This document shows positions 55,628 to 64,000 of a stretch of DNA of 64,000 nt, in pieces; the first letter of the stretch is position 1; each line of letters starts with the position of its first letter. Below the pieces are notes generated by a model. The model made no database searches and was not told where the DNA came from. It saw nothing but the letters and a program-made list of their open reading frames with translations. This stretch comes from Candidatus Saccharimonadota bacterium (GTDB lineage: Bacteria > Patescibacteriota > Saccharimonadia > Saccharimonadales > UBA4665), in NCBI GenBank assembly GCA_028289245.1, contig JAQGGT010000007.1, positions 103,491-167,490 on the forward strand, in the 5' to 3' direction. Position numbers and translations under genes: made by a program.

Positions 55628-56566
55628 TTGGAGGGTAGTATCAAAAAGCAACTGTTGGCATTCTTTGCCATACTTGTAGTGTTAAATGCAGGACTTGGTT
55701 TGCTTTGGATCGAGCGCCAAGCACCAAGCAAGCCCAAGCCAGTTCCCGACCAATACCCACTGCTCGAAAAAACGCTCGGCGAAACCAACAGTGATAAGCT
55801 GATCAACTTCGACCCGTTACGGACGCAGATCAACGACTATTTTAGTACTAACATTAAAGTACCCTACAGCTTCTACCTAGAATATCTGCCGACCGGTACC
55901 TCGATCCGGGCCGAGAGTGACGATGGCGGTCTGGTAGGCGCTTCCCTACTTAAGCTCCCGATTACTATGGACCTCTATAAGGCGGACGAATTAGGGCGGC
56001 TTAACCTTGACGACACCGTAACCATTAAGCAAGAATGGCTCGACTCCAACTTTGGCGACCTCTACAAACAAGGTGCCGGGACCAAAATTACCCTCCGCGA
56101 GGCGGCCCGCCAGACATTGCAGTACTCTGATAACACCGCCCTCAACACCGTTTACGCCTACGCCAGCCAGGCCATTCCGGCAAGTGAAAGTGCTATTAAC
56201 GAGATCGACGCGCCGTTTAGCGTCACCCCCACCAAAGAAGTTAAAATCACCGCCAAGTCCTACGGCTCGATCTTAAAGTGCCTCTACTACTCCTGTTACG
56301 ACACCCCCGATGACTCCCAAGCCATACTCAATATCCTGACGCACGGCGATAGCTATGGCCGGATTGAAGCTGGCGTGCCCTCCACCGTTAAGGTGGCCCA
56401 CAAGATTGGCACCTTTTCCAACCAGACCGAGAGCGATTGCGGTATTATCTACATCCCCAAGCGTCACTACGTCTTTTGCATGATGGTCAACGAGGCCGAT
56501 CCGGCCGCCAGCAATGCCATCAAAGACGTCTCGGCGTTGGCCTACCAATACATCCTCAACCGCTAG
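55628..56566 (+). CDS. Class A beta-lactamase-related serine hydrolase (membrane-anchored)
   Basis: This protein of about 312 aa has an N-terminal transmembrane anchor (about residues 8-26) and an extracellular serine hydrolase domain. The SxxK motif is in GASLLKLPITMDLYK (near residue 103), SDN is in LQYSDNTALNTVYA, and the KTG-like triad is in KVAHKIGTFS. It could be a penicillin-binding hydrolase or a beta-lactamase-like protein acting on peptidoglycan. The start is unclear: the frame opens with TTG at 55628, while the Shine-Dalgarno GGAGGG at 55630-55635 points to ATC at 55640. An extended -10 (TGC plus TATAAT, 55608-55616) is present. Confidence 0.85.
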   Translation: MEGSIKKQLLAFFAILVVLNAGLGLLWIERQAPSKPKPVPDQYPLLEKTLGETNSDKLINFDPLRTQINDYFSTNIKVPYSFYLEYLPTGTSIRAESDDGGLVGASLLKLPITMDLYKADELGRLNLDDTVTIKQEWLDSNFGDLYKQGAGTKITLREAARQTLQYSDNTALNTVYAYASQAIPASESAINEIDAPFSVTPTKEVKITAKSYGSILKCLYYSCYDTPDDSQAILNILTHGDSYGRIEAGVPSTVKVAHKIGTFSNQTESDCGIIYIPKRHYVFCMMVNEADPAASNAIKDVSALAYQYILNR

Positions 56567-56661
56567 CCTCAGCCACTACGTGTACACGAATTCTTAAATG
56601 TGAGTTCATGAAATTCAAAATGCTTATTGTTATACTGCGGGTACTAACTAAGGAGGGTTGT

Positions 56662-57555
56662 ATGACCAACATATTGGGCGCGTCTCGCGCTACCTACAAA
56701 AAGCTCGTAATCGCCACATTCGGCGTGATGGCAGTGTCTGCACTTAGCGTTACGATCACCTCCGCGGCGATCCCGGATACCAACACCGGTGTCATCACCG
56801 CCTGTGTCGATACCAGCGCCCCCGATAAGGGTAATATCCGGGTCATCAATGCCACCAATCACACCTGTAAAAACAACGAGAAAACCCTCAAGCTCAACTC
56901 GGCTAGCACCGGGCAATACATCAGTAATTTTGCAAACTCGAACCTCGCCTCGGCATACATGAACAATCGAAACTTCGCTGGCGCCGACTTCTCTGGTGCG
57001 GCCATGCTCAACACTCATGTCAATGCCTCAGACTTTAGCAACGCTAATTTTACCGGCGCAGACGTTACTAATCTTGACGGAGGGACCGACTATCCGGCTA
57101 ATGCCCCCACTACAAATTTCTCTGGCGCGAACTTCACAAATACAACTTTCGACGATCCCCGGTTTATCAAATCAAACATGACTAACACGATTTACAGAGG
57201 CGCTACTATAGACTTTGAGATCTACGGCTTTATGGATGCTAACGCCAGCGGTGCTAACTTCGAGGGCAGCCACTTTAGAGACGACATCACTTTCTCCGCC
57301 GGTGCTGCCTCCACTTTCCTCAACACCAACTTGACGAACGCCAGCTTTAAGGATGTCGCCCTGCCCCGCGTAACATTCACTAACGTCAATGTTACGGGTG
57401 CGAACTTCACGGGCGCCCAGTTTAAAGACGGGAATATTCAGGGGTCAGACTTCTCTGGTGCTACGCTGACGGGCGCTACCTGGGACAACACGGTGTGCTC
57501 CGATGGCACCAACAGCAACGACAACGGCAACACCTGCATCGGTCACCTCAACTAG
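56662..57555 (+). CDS. Secreted pentapeptide-repeat protein
   Basis: This 297-aa protein has a signal peptide (basic MTNILGASRATYKKL, then a hydrophobic core to about residue 36). A short domain with two cysteines follows, then about 150-200 residues of pentapeptide repeats of the A(N/D)(F/L)xx type, such as ANFTGADVTN and GANFTGAQFK. These form a right-handed quadrilateral beta-helix. TAAGGAGGG 5 nt before the ATG fixes the start at 56662; the open frame extends much further upstream without support. It is probably a surface or secreted protein of unknown role. A terminator follows. Confidence 0.85.
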   Translation: MTNILGASRATYKKLVIATFGVMAVSALSVTITSAAIPDTNTGVITACVDTSAPDKGNIRVINATNHTCKNNEKTLKLNSASTGQYISNFANSNLASAYMNNRNFAGADFSGAAMLNTHVNASDFSNANFTGADVTNLDGGTDYPANAPTTNFSGANFTNTTFDDPRFIKSNMTNTIYRGATIDFEIYGFMDANASGANFEGSHFRDDITFSAGAASTFLNTNLTNASFKDVALPRVTFTNVNVTGANFTGAQFKDGNIQGSDFSGATLTGATWDNTVCSDGTNSNDNGNTCIGHLN

Positions 57556-57576
57556 GCGTCCGATAAAAGCGTATGG

Positions 57577-57600
57577 CAGCCCACTTCGGTGGGCTGTTTT
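57577..57600 (+). terminator. Intrinsic terminator with UUCG tetraloop
   Basis: CAGCCCAC-TTCG-GTGGGCTG followed by TTTT lies 22 nt after the pentapeptide-repeat gene stop. On the minus strand it is also 21 nt past the stop of the giant gene, so it sits between two convergent genes. Confidence 0.93.
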
Positions 57601-57620
57601 AGTGCCCTGCTCCGCCCCTG

Positions 57621-60600
57621 TTATTGGGCGATGAAGTAGTCGAAGCTGTAGCTGGTGTTGGCGGCCGGCGTGCCGGTAAGGGCGAAGTTGAAGCCGGTGG
57701 CATCTTGGCTGGTTGGGTAGACGAGCATCGGTGCACTCTTACCGTCGGCGGGGCTGATGACGATGCGTGGGCGCTTACCAAAGGCCTTGCTGAAGGTCAG
57801 GTGCAGCATATCGCCGGCAGTTGGGGCGACCACTGACGGCTTGGTCGGGTCGGCGGCGTCACCGGTAGTGATGGTGACTGTACCAGCGGTGTCGTTACCG
57901 TCGACGCTGACCGATGAGTTACTATTGCCGGCGGCTGGCAGGACCTGGAGGGTTGGGGCGTTGCCGGCGGTGATGAAGTGACCGTTGACCTGGAGGTCGT
58001 CGACTTCGGCCAGGCCGGTAACCTTAAGGCCGTTGCCAACGGTCAGGTGGCCGCCAATGGTGGCGTCGCCGGTGACGGTCAGCGTCTTGATAGTGGCCAG
58101 GTTACCGACGTTGATGTCATCGGCAGTCATGGCGCCGTTGACGGTCAGGGCGTTGAGCGTAGCGCTGTTAGCCTGGATGTTGTCTGGATCTGGGGTCCAG
58201 AAGCCAGGGTTGATCATGACCTGGACGGTGCCGTCAGAGTCGGTGGCGCTCAAGGCGTAACCGATAATTTCGCTGGCCTTAGTGGCCTTGGTGGCAACAC
58301 CGTTATTGTCAGAGGCCAGCGCGTCACCAGAGCGAATAACACCGTTAGCCACATTAACCTTAACTGGAACCTGGCCAGTAAGAGACACGAGCACGTTGTA
58401 GCTAGCGTAATTTGCGTCACAGTTGGTGTCATCAGGATTGCAGATAGGGCCATTACCGACAAAACCTGGGTTAGTTGAAATAACACCAACAGGAGTGTTG
58501 CCATTACTGCGGACTACTGTGTTGTCACTGCCGCCGGCTGCTAGACTGACGACGTCACCAGCCTGTGGCAGGTCAGATGGGCTTGCGCGGAAGTACTCAG
58601 CATAGTCCGCGTTGGCGGTGTTAAAGGAGACGTTTAAGTTGTTAGTAGTCTTCACCGTACCCGCAACAGTGCCATCGTTGCGAGCAAATCCAAGATAGTT
58701 GTTAGTCGCAGTACCGGTGTTGGGTCGACCCATCAGTTGGATAAGGAGACCATTACTGGTGTTAGCTGTGGTAGAGGTGTTCTGAATGCGGGCAACGTAG
58801 TTGGTGTTTTGGGTATTGATGACATCAAGGGCGTAGGTAGCCGTACCGGCAGAACCGACGCGCAGGGTACCGGCCACAGCACTGTTACCCGTAATGTTGG
58901 CGGTACCGGCGATAACGGTGTTACCGGTGGCACCGGCGACGGTGAACTTGTTGGTGTTGATCGTCAAATCGTTGGCGCCGGTGATGGCCACGTCATTTCC
59001 GAAGCTGGCGCCGTTGGCGGTGAGCTTGCCGCTGATATCAAACTTGGCAACCGTGGTGCCAGGATCGCTCAGGCTGGTTCCATAGACATTCAAGCGCATC
59101 AGATCGGCAGTCTGGCCGTTAGAACCACGGACCAGCGTAGTGACAACGTCTTGACTAGTACCGGCCAACGAGACAATGGCACCGCTAAGTGGCACGCCGA
59201 GAGAACCGACTGAGAAGGCGTTGTAGGAGAAAAGGTTCTGATAGAAGCTGTTGTAGCCCGCCTTTACTGTGCCGGTGCTGTCCTCAATGGCGAATGGTTT
59301 ACCGCTACTCGCCGTCTGAGCGCCAGGAGCCCATTGGATCACGAGGGCATCTTGAGTGAGCGAGCTGGCAGCAATCAATACGTCAGCATTAGCATCGGCA
59401 GTGGTCGGCGTATTGACACTGAGAAGGTTGGCTGGTGTCAGGTTACCAAACCCGACATTACCCGTCACGGTGAGAATGCCGCTAATGGTTGCAGTGGTTG
59501 CGCCTGAGTCCTGCGCGTAAATAGAGTTACCGAGGGTGGTGCCGCCGGCGTTGTTAAACACTGGCAAGGTGTACTGGGTGCCGCTACCGGTGATGCCGGT
59601 GGCACAAGCCGTCCAGGTCGGTGCGCCAGTGCCACCGGAGATGAGACACTGGCCACTGGTGCCGGCGGCGCTAACACTGAGGACACCAGATGCACCGCCG
59701 TAGACGATGCCACCTTGGGTGGCACCAGTCAGGGTCAGTGTCTTGCCACTGGCGACGATGACGTTACCATTAAGCGTCACTGTACCGGTGCCAGAAGTAA
59801 ACTGGGCACTACCACTCTGCACGAAGTTGCCACTGGCGGAGATACCGGTAGCACCGCTACCACCGTTAAGGGTCAGGACCCCGGTACCATTGCTGCCTAC
59901 CGTGAGACCACCATTGGTGGTCTGGACGCCGACCGTACCGGTAGCGCCACCGAAGTTCAGAGCCGTGGCACTAAAGGTGTTGGTGTTGTAGGTGCCGCTG
60001 GCGCTGATGGCACCGCCGAGACTGATGGCGCCGGCACCAGTGCCGGCGTTAATCGTAACCGTGCTGGCAGCGGTGGTATTGCCGATAGTGATGGTGCGGG
60101 CACCAGTGGCAGTACCAAGGGTAATGGCGGTAGTACCGGCAGCACTGGAGTTAATATTGATAGCGCCGCTGTTAGTCAGGCTTGGCGTGGTAACACTGGT
60201 AGTACCGCTCACTGACGGTGAAGTAACCGCAGTGCTGGCGCTGAGCGTGCCACCAACGGTAGCCGTGGTACCACTCTGAGTGATGATGGAGTTGCCGATG
60301 GCGCCAGCGGCGGTGTACATGGCGATGGTGTTGGCAGTACCAGTGCCGGTGGTAGCACAGTTCACCCAAGTAGGAGCACCAGTACCGCCAGAAGCGAGAC
60401 ACTGGCCACTAGTACCAGCGGTAGTAACAGCCATAGCCGTGGTACCAGAAGCGTAAATGACGCCGCCCTGGGTGAGCGAGGTCAGGCCGGTGCCGCCCTT
60501 GTTGACGGCGATGGTGTTACCGTTCCAGGTACCAAGGTAAGTACTGCTGGCGTTGCTCATCGTGACAGCACCACTAAGTGTTAGAGCGTTGCTGTAGGTG

Positions 60601-63600
60601 CCGCTCAAACCAACTGATTGTAGTACGCCACTACCGTTAATGATCGGTGTGGCGCCAGTGGCCAAGATGTTGTCCCAACCGCTGCCAACCTTGATGGCAT
60701 CCTCAGTGGCACCAGTCGAGGAGCCAAATAAGCTGTCGATCAAGAGGCCATTGGTGTCAGAGGCAATAGTAGTACCCGGACCATTGACCGTCAACCGTAA
60801 GGCGCTGGCGGTGCCGCCGGCAGCTGAGTTGCCGTTGAGCATGTTGACGGTGATGGCGCCGTTATTGTTGCCAGAGGCTGGAGCCGTGTTCCAGTTGAAT
60901 AACAGACCATCGACAGCATCGCCCGTAGGAGCGGTAGCTGCCGTGTTAGTAATAACCCACTGGCTGGCCGTGCGCGGTGCGGAACCCGAAGTAGTAACGC
61001 TGTACTGGTTGGCGGGGCCCATGGTGTAGATAGCGCTACCACTCGATTGGTTGTAACCAGTGATGTTTTGGATCACGCCAGCACTGGTAAGTCGAGTATT
61101 GCCACCAGTTAAGAGATCACCGCTGACGCTTAAGTTGGCTACGGAACCACCACTGTTGGTAACCAGTAAGGTGGTAGCGGAAGCATCCTTAAGGTCCAAG
61201 GTAGTGGTGCCAGCGGCGGTGCGTTGGAGGGTGCCGAGGTTAGTAGTAACGGTACCGCCGGAGCTGGTAGCGTTGAGGGCCGGGGTGACAACACTAGTAC
61301 CGAAGTACCCTGTGCGCCAGGTGGCGCCGGTAGTACCGAGGTCGTAGGTGTTGCTAACCGTCCCCGACAGCGTCTGGTTCACCGAAGCGATGTTCTGCAA
61401 AATACGGCCAGAGGTGATGACCGAAGAAGCGCCGACGTTGTAGCCCGAGGTAGCGCTGGCAGTACCGGTAATAGTCAGAACGCTACCGCTTTGGGCGAGG
61501 ATGGAATCACCGAGTGTGGTACCAGAGCCAGTGTAGACAGGCAAGGTGCCGGCCGTGCCGCTGCCGGTGATCGAGCCAGCAGAACAGCTGCCGAACGATG
61601 GCGCCGCGCCGGTGTTGCCGACAAGACACTGGCCAGTGGTGCCAGCAGCGGTGATACCGACTGCGCTGGTACCGTTGCCGAATACGACGCCGTTCTGAGT
61701 CAGCGTGGTGGCACCAGTGCCGCCGTGAGCGACATCGATGGTATTACCTGCCCAGGTACCGGCGTAGCTGTTACCGCTGTTGTTAAGTGTCAGTGAATTA
61801 GTGTAGCTGCCGCTGAGGGCGTAGCTCTGGAGAATGCCCGTGCTGTTGAGGATAACACTGTTGGTAGCACTGTAGACTAGTAGGTTATCCCAGCCACTGC
61901 CGATTTCGAAGGCATTTTCGCTGGCCGTACCAGTGGACGAGTTGGCAAGATTATCGATGGAGATACCGACCGTGTCCGAGTTGACAGCACCGCCGGCACC
62001 GGTAGCAGCGATGCGTAGGCCCTGGGCCTGACCAGCGGTAGCAGTATTGTTGTTGAGGACGTTGATACGCTGGGCACTCGAGGTATTACCCGTGGCCGGC
62101 TTGGTATTCCAGGTGAGCTGTAAGGCGTTGATGCCATCAGCGGTTGGCTCTTGCCCTGCGACGTTAGAGATAGCAGCCAAGTCGGTGGTGCGAGCGGCTG
62201 CGCCAGACGAGGCGATATTGAAGGTACCACCAGCCAGTTGGTTGAAGGTGGCGCCGGCAGTGCCGCTATTGAAGATCAGGCTGGTGGCGCCAAAGGAGTT
62301 GCCGACGGTGATAGTTTTAGCTACTGAAGCACTGACACCGATGTTAATGGCGGTAGTGGTCAGGTTGCCGAGGTTGAGGGCGCCAGTAGTACCTGGTTCC
62401 ACGCTAAGCGCAGTAGCGGCGGCAGTCTGGATGGTAGGCGCCTGGACGGTAGTAGCAATGGCTGTGCCGGCGACGGTAACAGAGCTGGTTCCCTGCTGGG
62501 TAATGATCGAGTTACCGAGGGCGCCGGCGCCAGTGTACATGGCGATGGTGTTAGCCGTGCCGGTAGCAGTCGTAGAACAGGTAACCCAGGTTGGAGCCGC
62601 TGTACCGCCAGAAGCCAGACACTGGCCACTGGTGCCGGCGGCAGTAACGCTCAGGACACCGCTGGCGGCGCCATAGGCGATACCACCCTGGGCAATACCG
62701 GTCAGGGTCAGGGTCTTACCACTAGCTACCGTGACGTTACCGTTAAGGGTGACGGCCCCGGAAGCGGTGGTGAAGGTGCCCGTACCGGCGGCCTGGGTGA
62801 AGTTACTGTTGGCAGCAATACCGACGTTGCCGGTGAGGGTAATCGCCGTGGCACCGGTACCACCGGTGATGTTAACCGTGCTGGCAGCCGTGGTGTTGCC
62901 AATGGTAATGGTGCGGGCACCGGTAGTGGTGCCGATAGTAATAGCGGTCGTAGCTGCAGAAGACGAGTTAATGTCAAGGACACCGGTGGCCAGCAGGCTC
63001 GGGGTGGTAACACTGGTGGTACCGGTGATAGCCGCACTGTTGAGGGCGGTGTTAGCGCTCAGTGTACCGGCCACCGTGACGGTGGTACCACTCTGGGTAA
63101 TGATGGAGTTACCGAGGGCGTTGGCGCCAGTGTACATGGCGATGGTGTTAGCCGTGCCGGTAGCAGTCGTAGAACAGGTAACCCAGGTTGGGGCACCGGT
63201 ACCACCGGAGGCCAGACACTGGCCACTAGTGCCGGCGGTAGTGACGGCCATAGCTGTGGTACCGGAAGCGTAAATGACGCCGCCCTGGGTCAAAGTAGTG
63301 AGGCCGGTGCCACCCTTAGCGACAGCGATGGTACCACCGTTCCAGGTGCTGGCGGCGTTACTGATGGTAACGGTACCGCTCAGCGTCAGGTTATTGCTGT
63401 AGGTACCGGTCAGCGCAGCGTTGCCCAGGACACCAGTACCAGTAATGATCGGCGTCGTTCCATTGTAGCTCAGGATGTTATCCCAGCCCGTGCCAACTTC
63501 GATGGCATTTTCGTTCGCAGTACCACTTGAAGCGCTCGTCAGGGGGTCGATTGACAGACCAACGGTGTCGGAGTTGATAGCACCACCGGCACCGGTAGCG

Positions 63601-64000
63601 ACAATACGGAAGCCCTGGACTTGGCCGCCCGCAGCGGTGTTTGCGTTGGTAACGTTGACGCGGGCGCCACTACTCTGGTTAGTGCCGGTTGGTTTGCCAA
63701 ACCAAGTGACCTGGATGGCGTTCACACCGTCAGCGGTTGGGGCGGTAGCACTCGTGTTTTGCAGGGTCATCATATCAGCCGAGCGGGCAACGGCGCCCGA
63801 GGTAGAGTAAGCAGCAGTGTTGCCTGCTCCCAGCGCAATCGTCTGGCCACCACTAGTCTGGTCGTAACCAGTAATGTTACCGAGCGCACCAGCATTGCTG
63901 AGGCGCTGCGTTGTACCGGTAATCAGGTTGCCAGCGGTGAGCGTTAGATCACCAGCCGTGATGGTAGCACCTCCGGAGGTGACGGTGAGGCCGGTACCGA
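57621..64000 (-). CDS. Giant repeat-rich surface protein (5' end beyond window)
   Basis: The frame covers at least 2,120 residues and continues past 64000 without a start, so an internal Met at 63773 is not the real start. The product is rich in Gly, Thr, Ser, Ala and Asn with very few charged residues. It is built from repeats such as GTSGQCLASGGTGAPTWV, followed by NTIAMYTGANALGNSIITQ. The C-terminal 450 residues are different: an ADYAEYF block (as in phage-tail-associated autoprocessing or peptidase G2-like regions), then a beta-rich terminal domain ending SYSFDYFIAQ. This fits a phage-tail-fibre-like or adhesin-type surface filament for host contact. Export would need a signal outside the window. 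Confidence 0.85.
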   Translation of the reverse strand, partial: GTGLTVTSGGATITAGDLTLTAGNLITGTTQRLSNAGALGNITGYDQTSGGQTIALGAGNTAAYSTSGAVARSADMMTLQNTSATAPTADGVNAIQVTWFGKPTGTNQSSGARVNVTNANTAAGGQVQGFRIVATGAGGAINSDTVGLSIDPLTSASSGTANENAIEVGTGWDNILSYNGTTPIITGTGVLGNAALTGTYSNNLTLSGTVTISNAASTWNGGTIAVAKGGTGLTTLTQGGVIYASGTTAMAVTTAGTSGQCLASGGTGAPTWVTCSTTATGTANTIAMYTGANALGNSIITQSGTTVTVAGTLSANTALNSAAITGTTSVTTPSLLATGVLDINSSSAATTAITIGTTTGARTITIGNTTAASTVNITGGTGATAITLTGNVGIAANSNFTQAAGTGTFTTASGAVTLNGNVTVASGKTLTLTGIAQGGIAYGAASGVLSVTAAGTSGQCLASGGTAAPTWVTCSTTATGTANTIAMYTGAGALGNSIITQQGTSSVTVAGTAIATTVQAPTIQTAAATALSVEPGTTGALNLGNLTTTAINIGVSASVAKTITVGNSFGATSLIFNSGTAGATFNQLAGGTFNIASSGAAARTTDLAAISNVAGQEPTADGINALQLTWNTKPATGNTSSAQRINVLNNNTATAGQAQGLRIAATGAGGAVNSDTVGISIDNLANSSTGTASENAFEIGSGWDNLLVYSATNSVILNSTGILQSYALSGSYTNSLTLNNSGNSYAGTWAGNTIDVAHGGTGATTLTQNGVVFGNGTSAVGITAAGTTGQCLVGNTGAAPSFGSCSAGSITGSGTAGTLPVYTGSGTTLGDSILAQSGSVLTITGTASATSGYNVGASSVITSGRILQNIASVNQTLSGTVSNTYDLGTTGATWRTGYFGTSVVTPALNATSSGGTVTTNLGTLQRTAAGTTTLDLKDASATTLLVTNSGGSVANLSVSGDLLTGGNTRLTSAGVIQNITGYNQSSGSAIYTMGPANQYSVTTSGSAPRTASQWVITNTAATAPTGDAVDGLLFNWNTAPASGNNNGAITVNMLNGNSAAGGTASALRLTVNGPGTTIASDTNGLLIDSLFGSSTGATEDAIKVGSGWDNILATGATPIINGSGVLQSVGLSGTYSNALTLSGAVTMSNASSTYLGTWNGNTIAVNKGGTGLTSLTQGGVIYASGTTAMAVTTAGTSGQCLASGGTGAPTWVNCATTGTGTANTIAMYTAAGAIGNSIITQSGTTATVGGTLSASTAVTSPSVSGTTSVTTPSLTNSGAININSSAAGTTAITLGTATGARTITIGNTTAASTVTINAGTGAGAISLGGAISASGTYNTNTFSATALNFGGATGTVGVQTTNGGLTVGSNGTGVLTLNGGSGATGISASGNFVQSGSAQFTSGTGTVTLNGNVIVASGKTLTLTGATQGGIVYGGASGVLSVSAAGTSGQCLISGGTGAPTWTACATGITGSGTQYTLPVFNNAGGTTLGNSIYAQDSGATTATISGILTVTGNVGFGNLTPANLLSVNTPTTADANADVLIAASSLTQDALVIQWAPGAQTASSGKPFAIEDSTGTVKAGYNSFYQNLFSYNAFSVGSLGVPLSGAIVSLAGTSQDVVTTLVRGSNGQTADLMRLNVYGTSLSDPGTTVAKFDISGKLTANGASFGNDVAITGANDLTINTNKFTVAGATGNTVIAGTANITGNSAVAGTLRVGSAGTATYALDVINTQNTNYVARIQNTSTTANTSNGLLIQLMGRPNTGTATNNYLGFARNDGTVAGTVKTTNNLNVSFNTANADYAEYFRASPSDLPQAGDVVSLAAGGSDNTVVRSNGNTPVGVISTNPGFVGNGPICNPDDTNCDANYASYNVLVSLTGQVPVKVNVANGVIRSGDALASDNNGVATKATKASEIIGYALSATDSDGTVQVMINPGFWTPDPDNIQANSATLNALTVNGAMTADDINVGNLATIKTLTVTGDATIGGHLTVGNGLKVTGLAEVDDLQVNGHFITAGNAPTLQVLPAAGNSNSSVSVDGNDTAGTVTITTGDAADPTKPSVVAPTAGDMLHLTFSKAFGKRPRIVISPADGKSAPMLVYPTSQDATGFNFALTGTPAANTSYSFDYFIAQ
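59640..63260 (-). repeat. Five dispersed copies of the GQCL-APTW repeat in the giant gene
   Basis: Copies of the DNA word GACACTGGCCA (minus-strand residues GQCL) with neighbouring TSG and PTW codons occur near 59646, 60398, 61626, 62618 and 63214. Each copy carries two cysteines (SGQCL and the later TWVTC or equivalent) about 14 residues apart, in a protein otherwise almost free of Cys. The copies near 62618 and 63214 agree over a long stretch and look recently duplicated. Confidence 0.8.

Noticed and set aside
57757..63947. Many long plus-strand frames opposite the giant protein
   Set aside because: They are antisense shadows of a low-complexity, stop-poor repeat gene and have no start signals or recognisable products.
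1..64000. tRNA, rRNA, tmRNA, CRISPR array or transposase
   Set aside because: I looked for TPsiC-like words with acceptor stems, regularly spaced direct repeats and transposase motifs and found none. A GGTTCACGG segment in E4 resembles a T-arm, but the remaining tRNA parts are missing.

Overview
The window looks like a compact, gene-dense bacterial chromosome segment from a Candidate Phyla Radiation (Patescibacteria) organism, most plausibly a Saccharibacterium. Reasons: it is almost all information processing, envelope and proteolysis genes with no recognisable biosynthetic pathway; several core proteins are short forms (EF-Ts, IF-2, ProS, HPF); there is a DUF5663-like protein; many lineage-type hypotheticals are present; and a giant repeat-rich surface protein ends the window. 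UGA is used as a stop (def, the 47.2 kb zincin), which argues against the UGA-glycine code of Gracilibacteria and Absconditabacteria. The phylum assignment is inference.

Layout. 1-10.4 kb (mostly minus): secA (partial), hpf, serS, a PD-(D/E)XK nuclease, small membrane proteins, an RlmD-like methyltransferase, a membrane-bound trypsin-like protease, a HAD phosphatase. 10.4-13.9 kb: msrA, DUF427, FMN reductase, zincin. 13.9-21.8 kb (minus): lysS, greA, proS, CPBP protease, rseP, frr, tsf, rpsB. 22-27.5 kb: rpmE, prfA, a small P-loop kinase, prmC and unknowns. 27.5-32.6 kb (minus): nrdJ, nrdR, ftsZ. 33.7-37.5 kb (plus): priA, def, fmt. 41.6-44.6 kb (minus): infB, rpsA. 45.7-47.7 kb: DEDDh exonuclease, ROK kinase, zinc peptidase. 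48.6-55 kb: htrA, an LCP protein, lepB, parB, parA. 55-64 kb: a 40-aa protein, a beta-lactamase-like hydrolase, a secreted pentapeptide-repeat protein, and the giant surface protein running off the right end.

The most remarkable region is 38.2-41.5 kb between the DUF5663-like gene and infB. It is a minus-strand array of four small gene cassettes. Each has its own promoter, a leader with a conserved 13-nt motif (three also have a long leader hairpin), one or two ORFs of unknown family with strong Shine-Dalgarno sites, and a roughly 90-nt structured RNA element (here called E) just after the stop codon. In three of the four, E is followed by a type III hammerhead ribozyme whose predicted cleavage site falls exactly at the base of the E stem. 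The E stem and hammerhead stem III share one strand, so they are mutually exclusive. The 13-nt leader motif is the reverse complement of the 3' strand of E, and it co-varies with E in the fourth cassette. I know of no described system with this arrangement.

A second theme is expression style. About 18 genes have a TANNNT-type -10 box ending only 6-8 nt before the start codon and no Shine-Dalgarno, which predicts leaderless mRNAs. Ribosomal proteins, most translation factors, ftsZ, nrdR, nrdJ, secA and the cassettes have ordinary leaders with Shine-Dalgarno sites. Short palindromic GCATCAAAG-type repeats are scattered in the window, and one lies in frame inside prmC. No tRNA, rRNA, CRISPR array, transposase or integrase was recognised.
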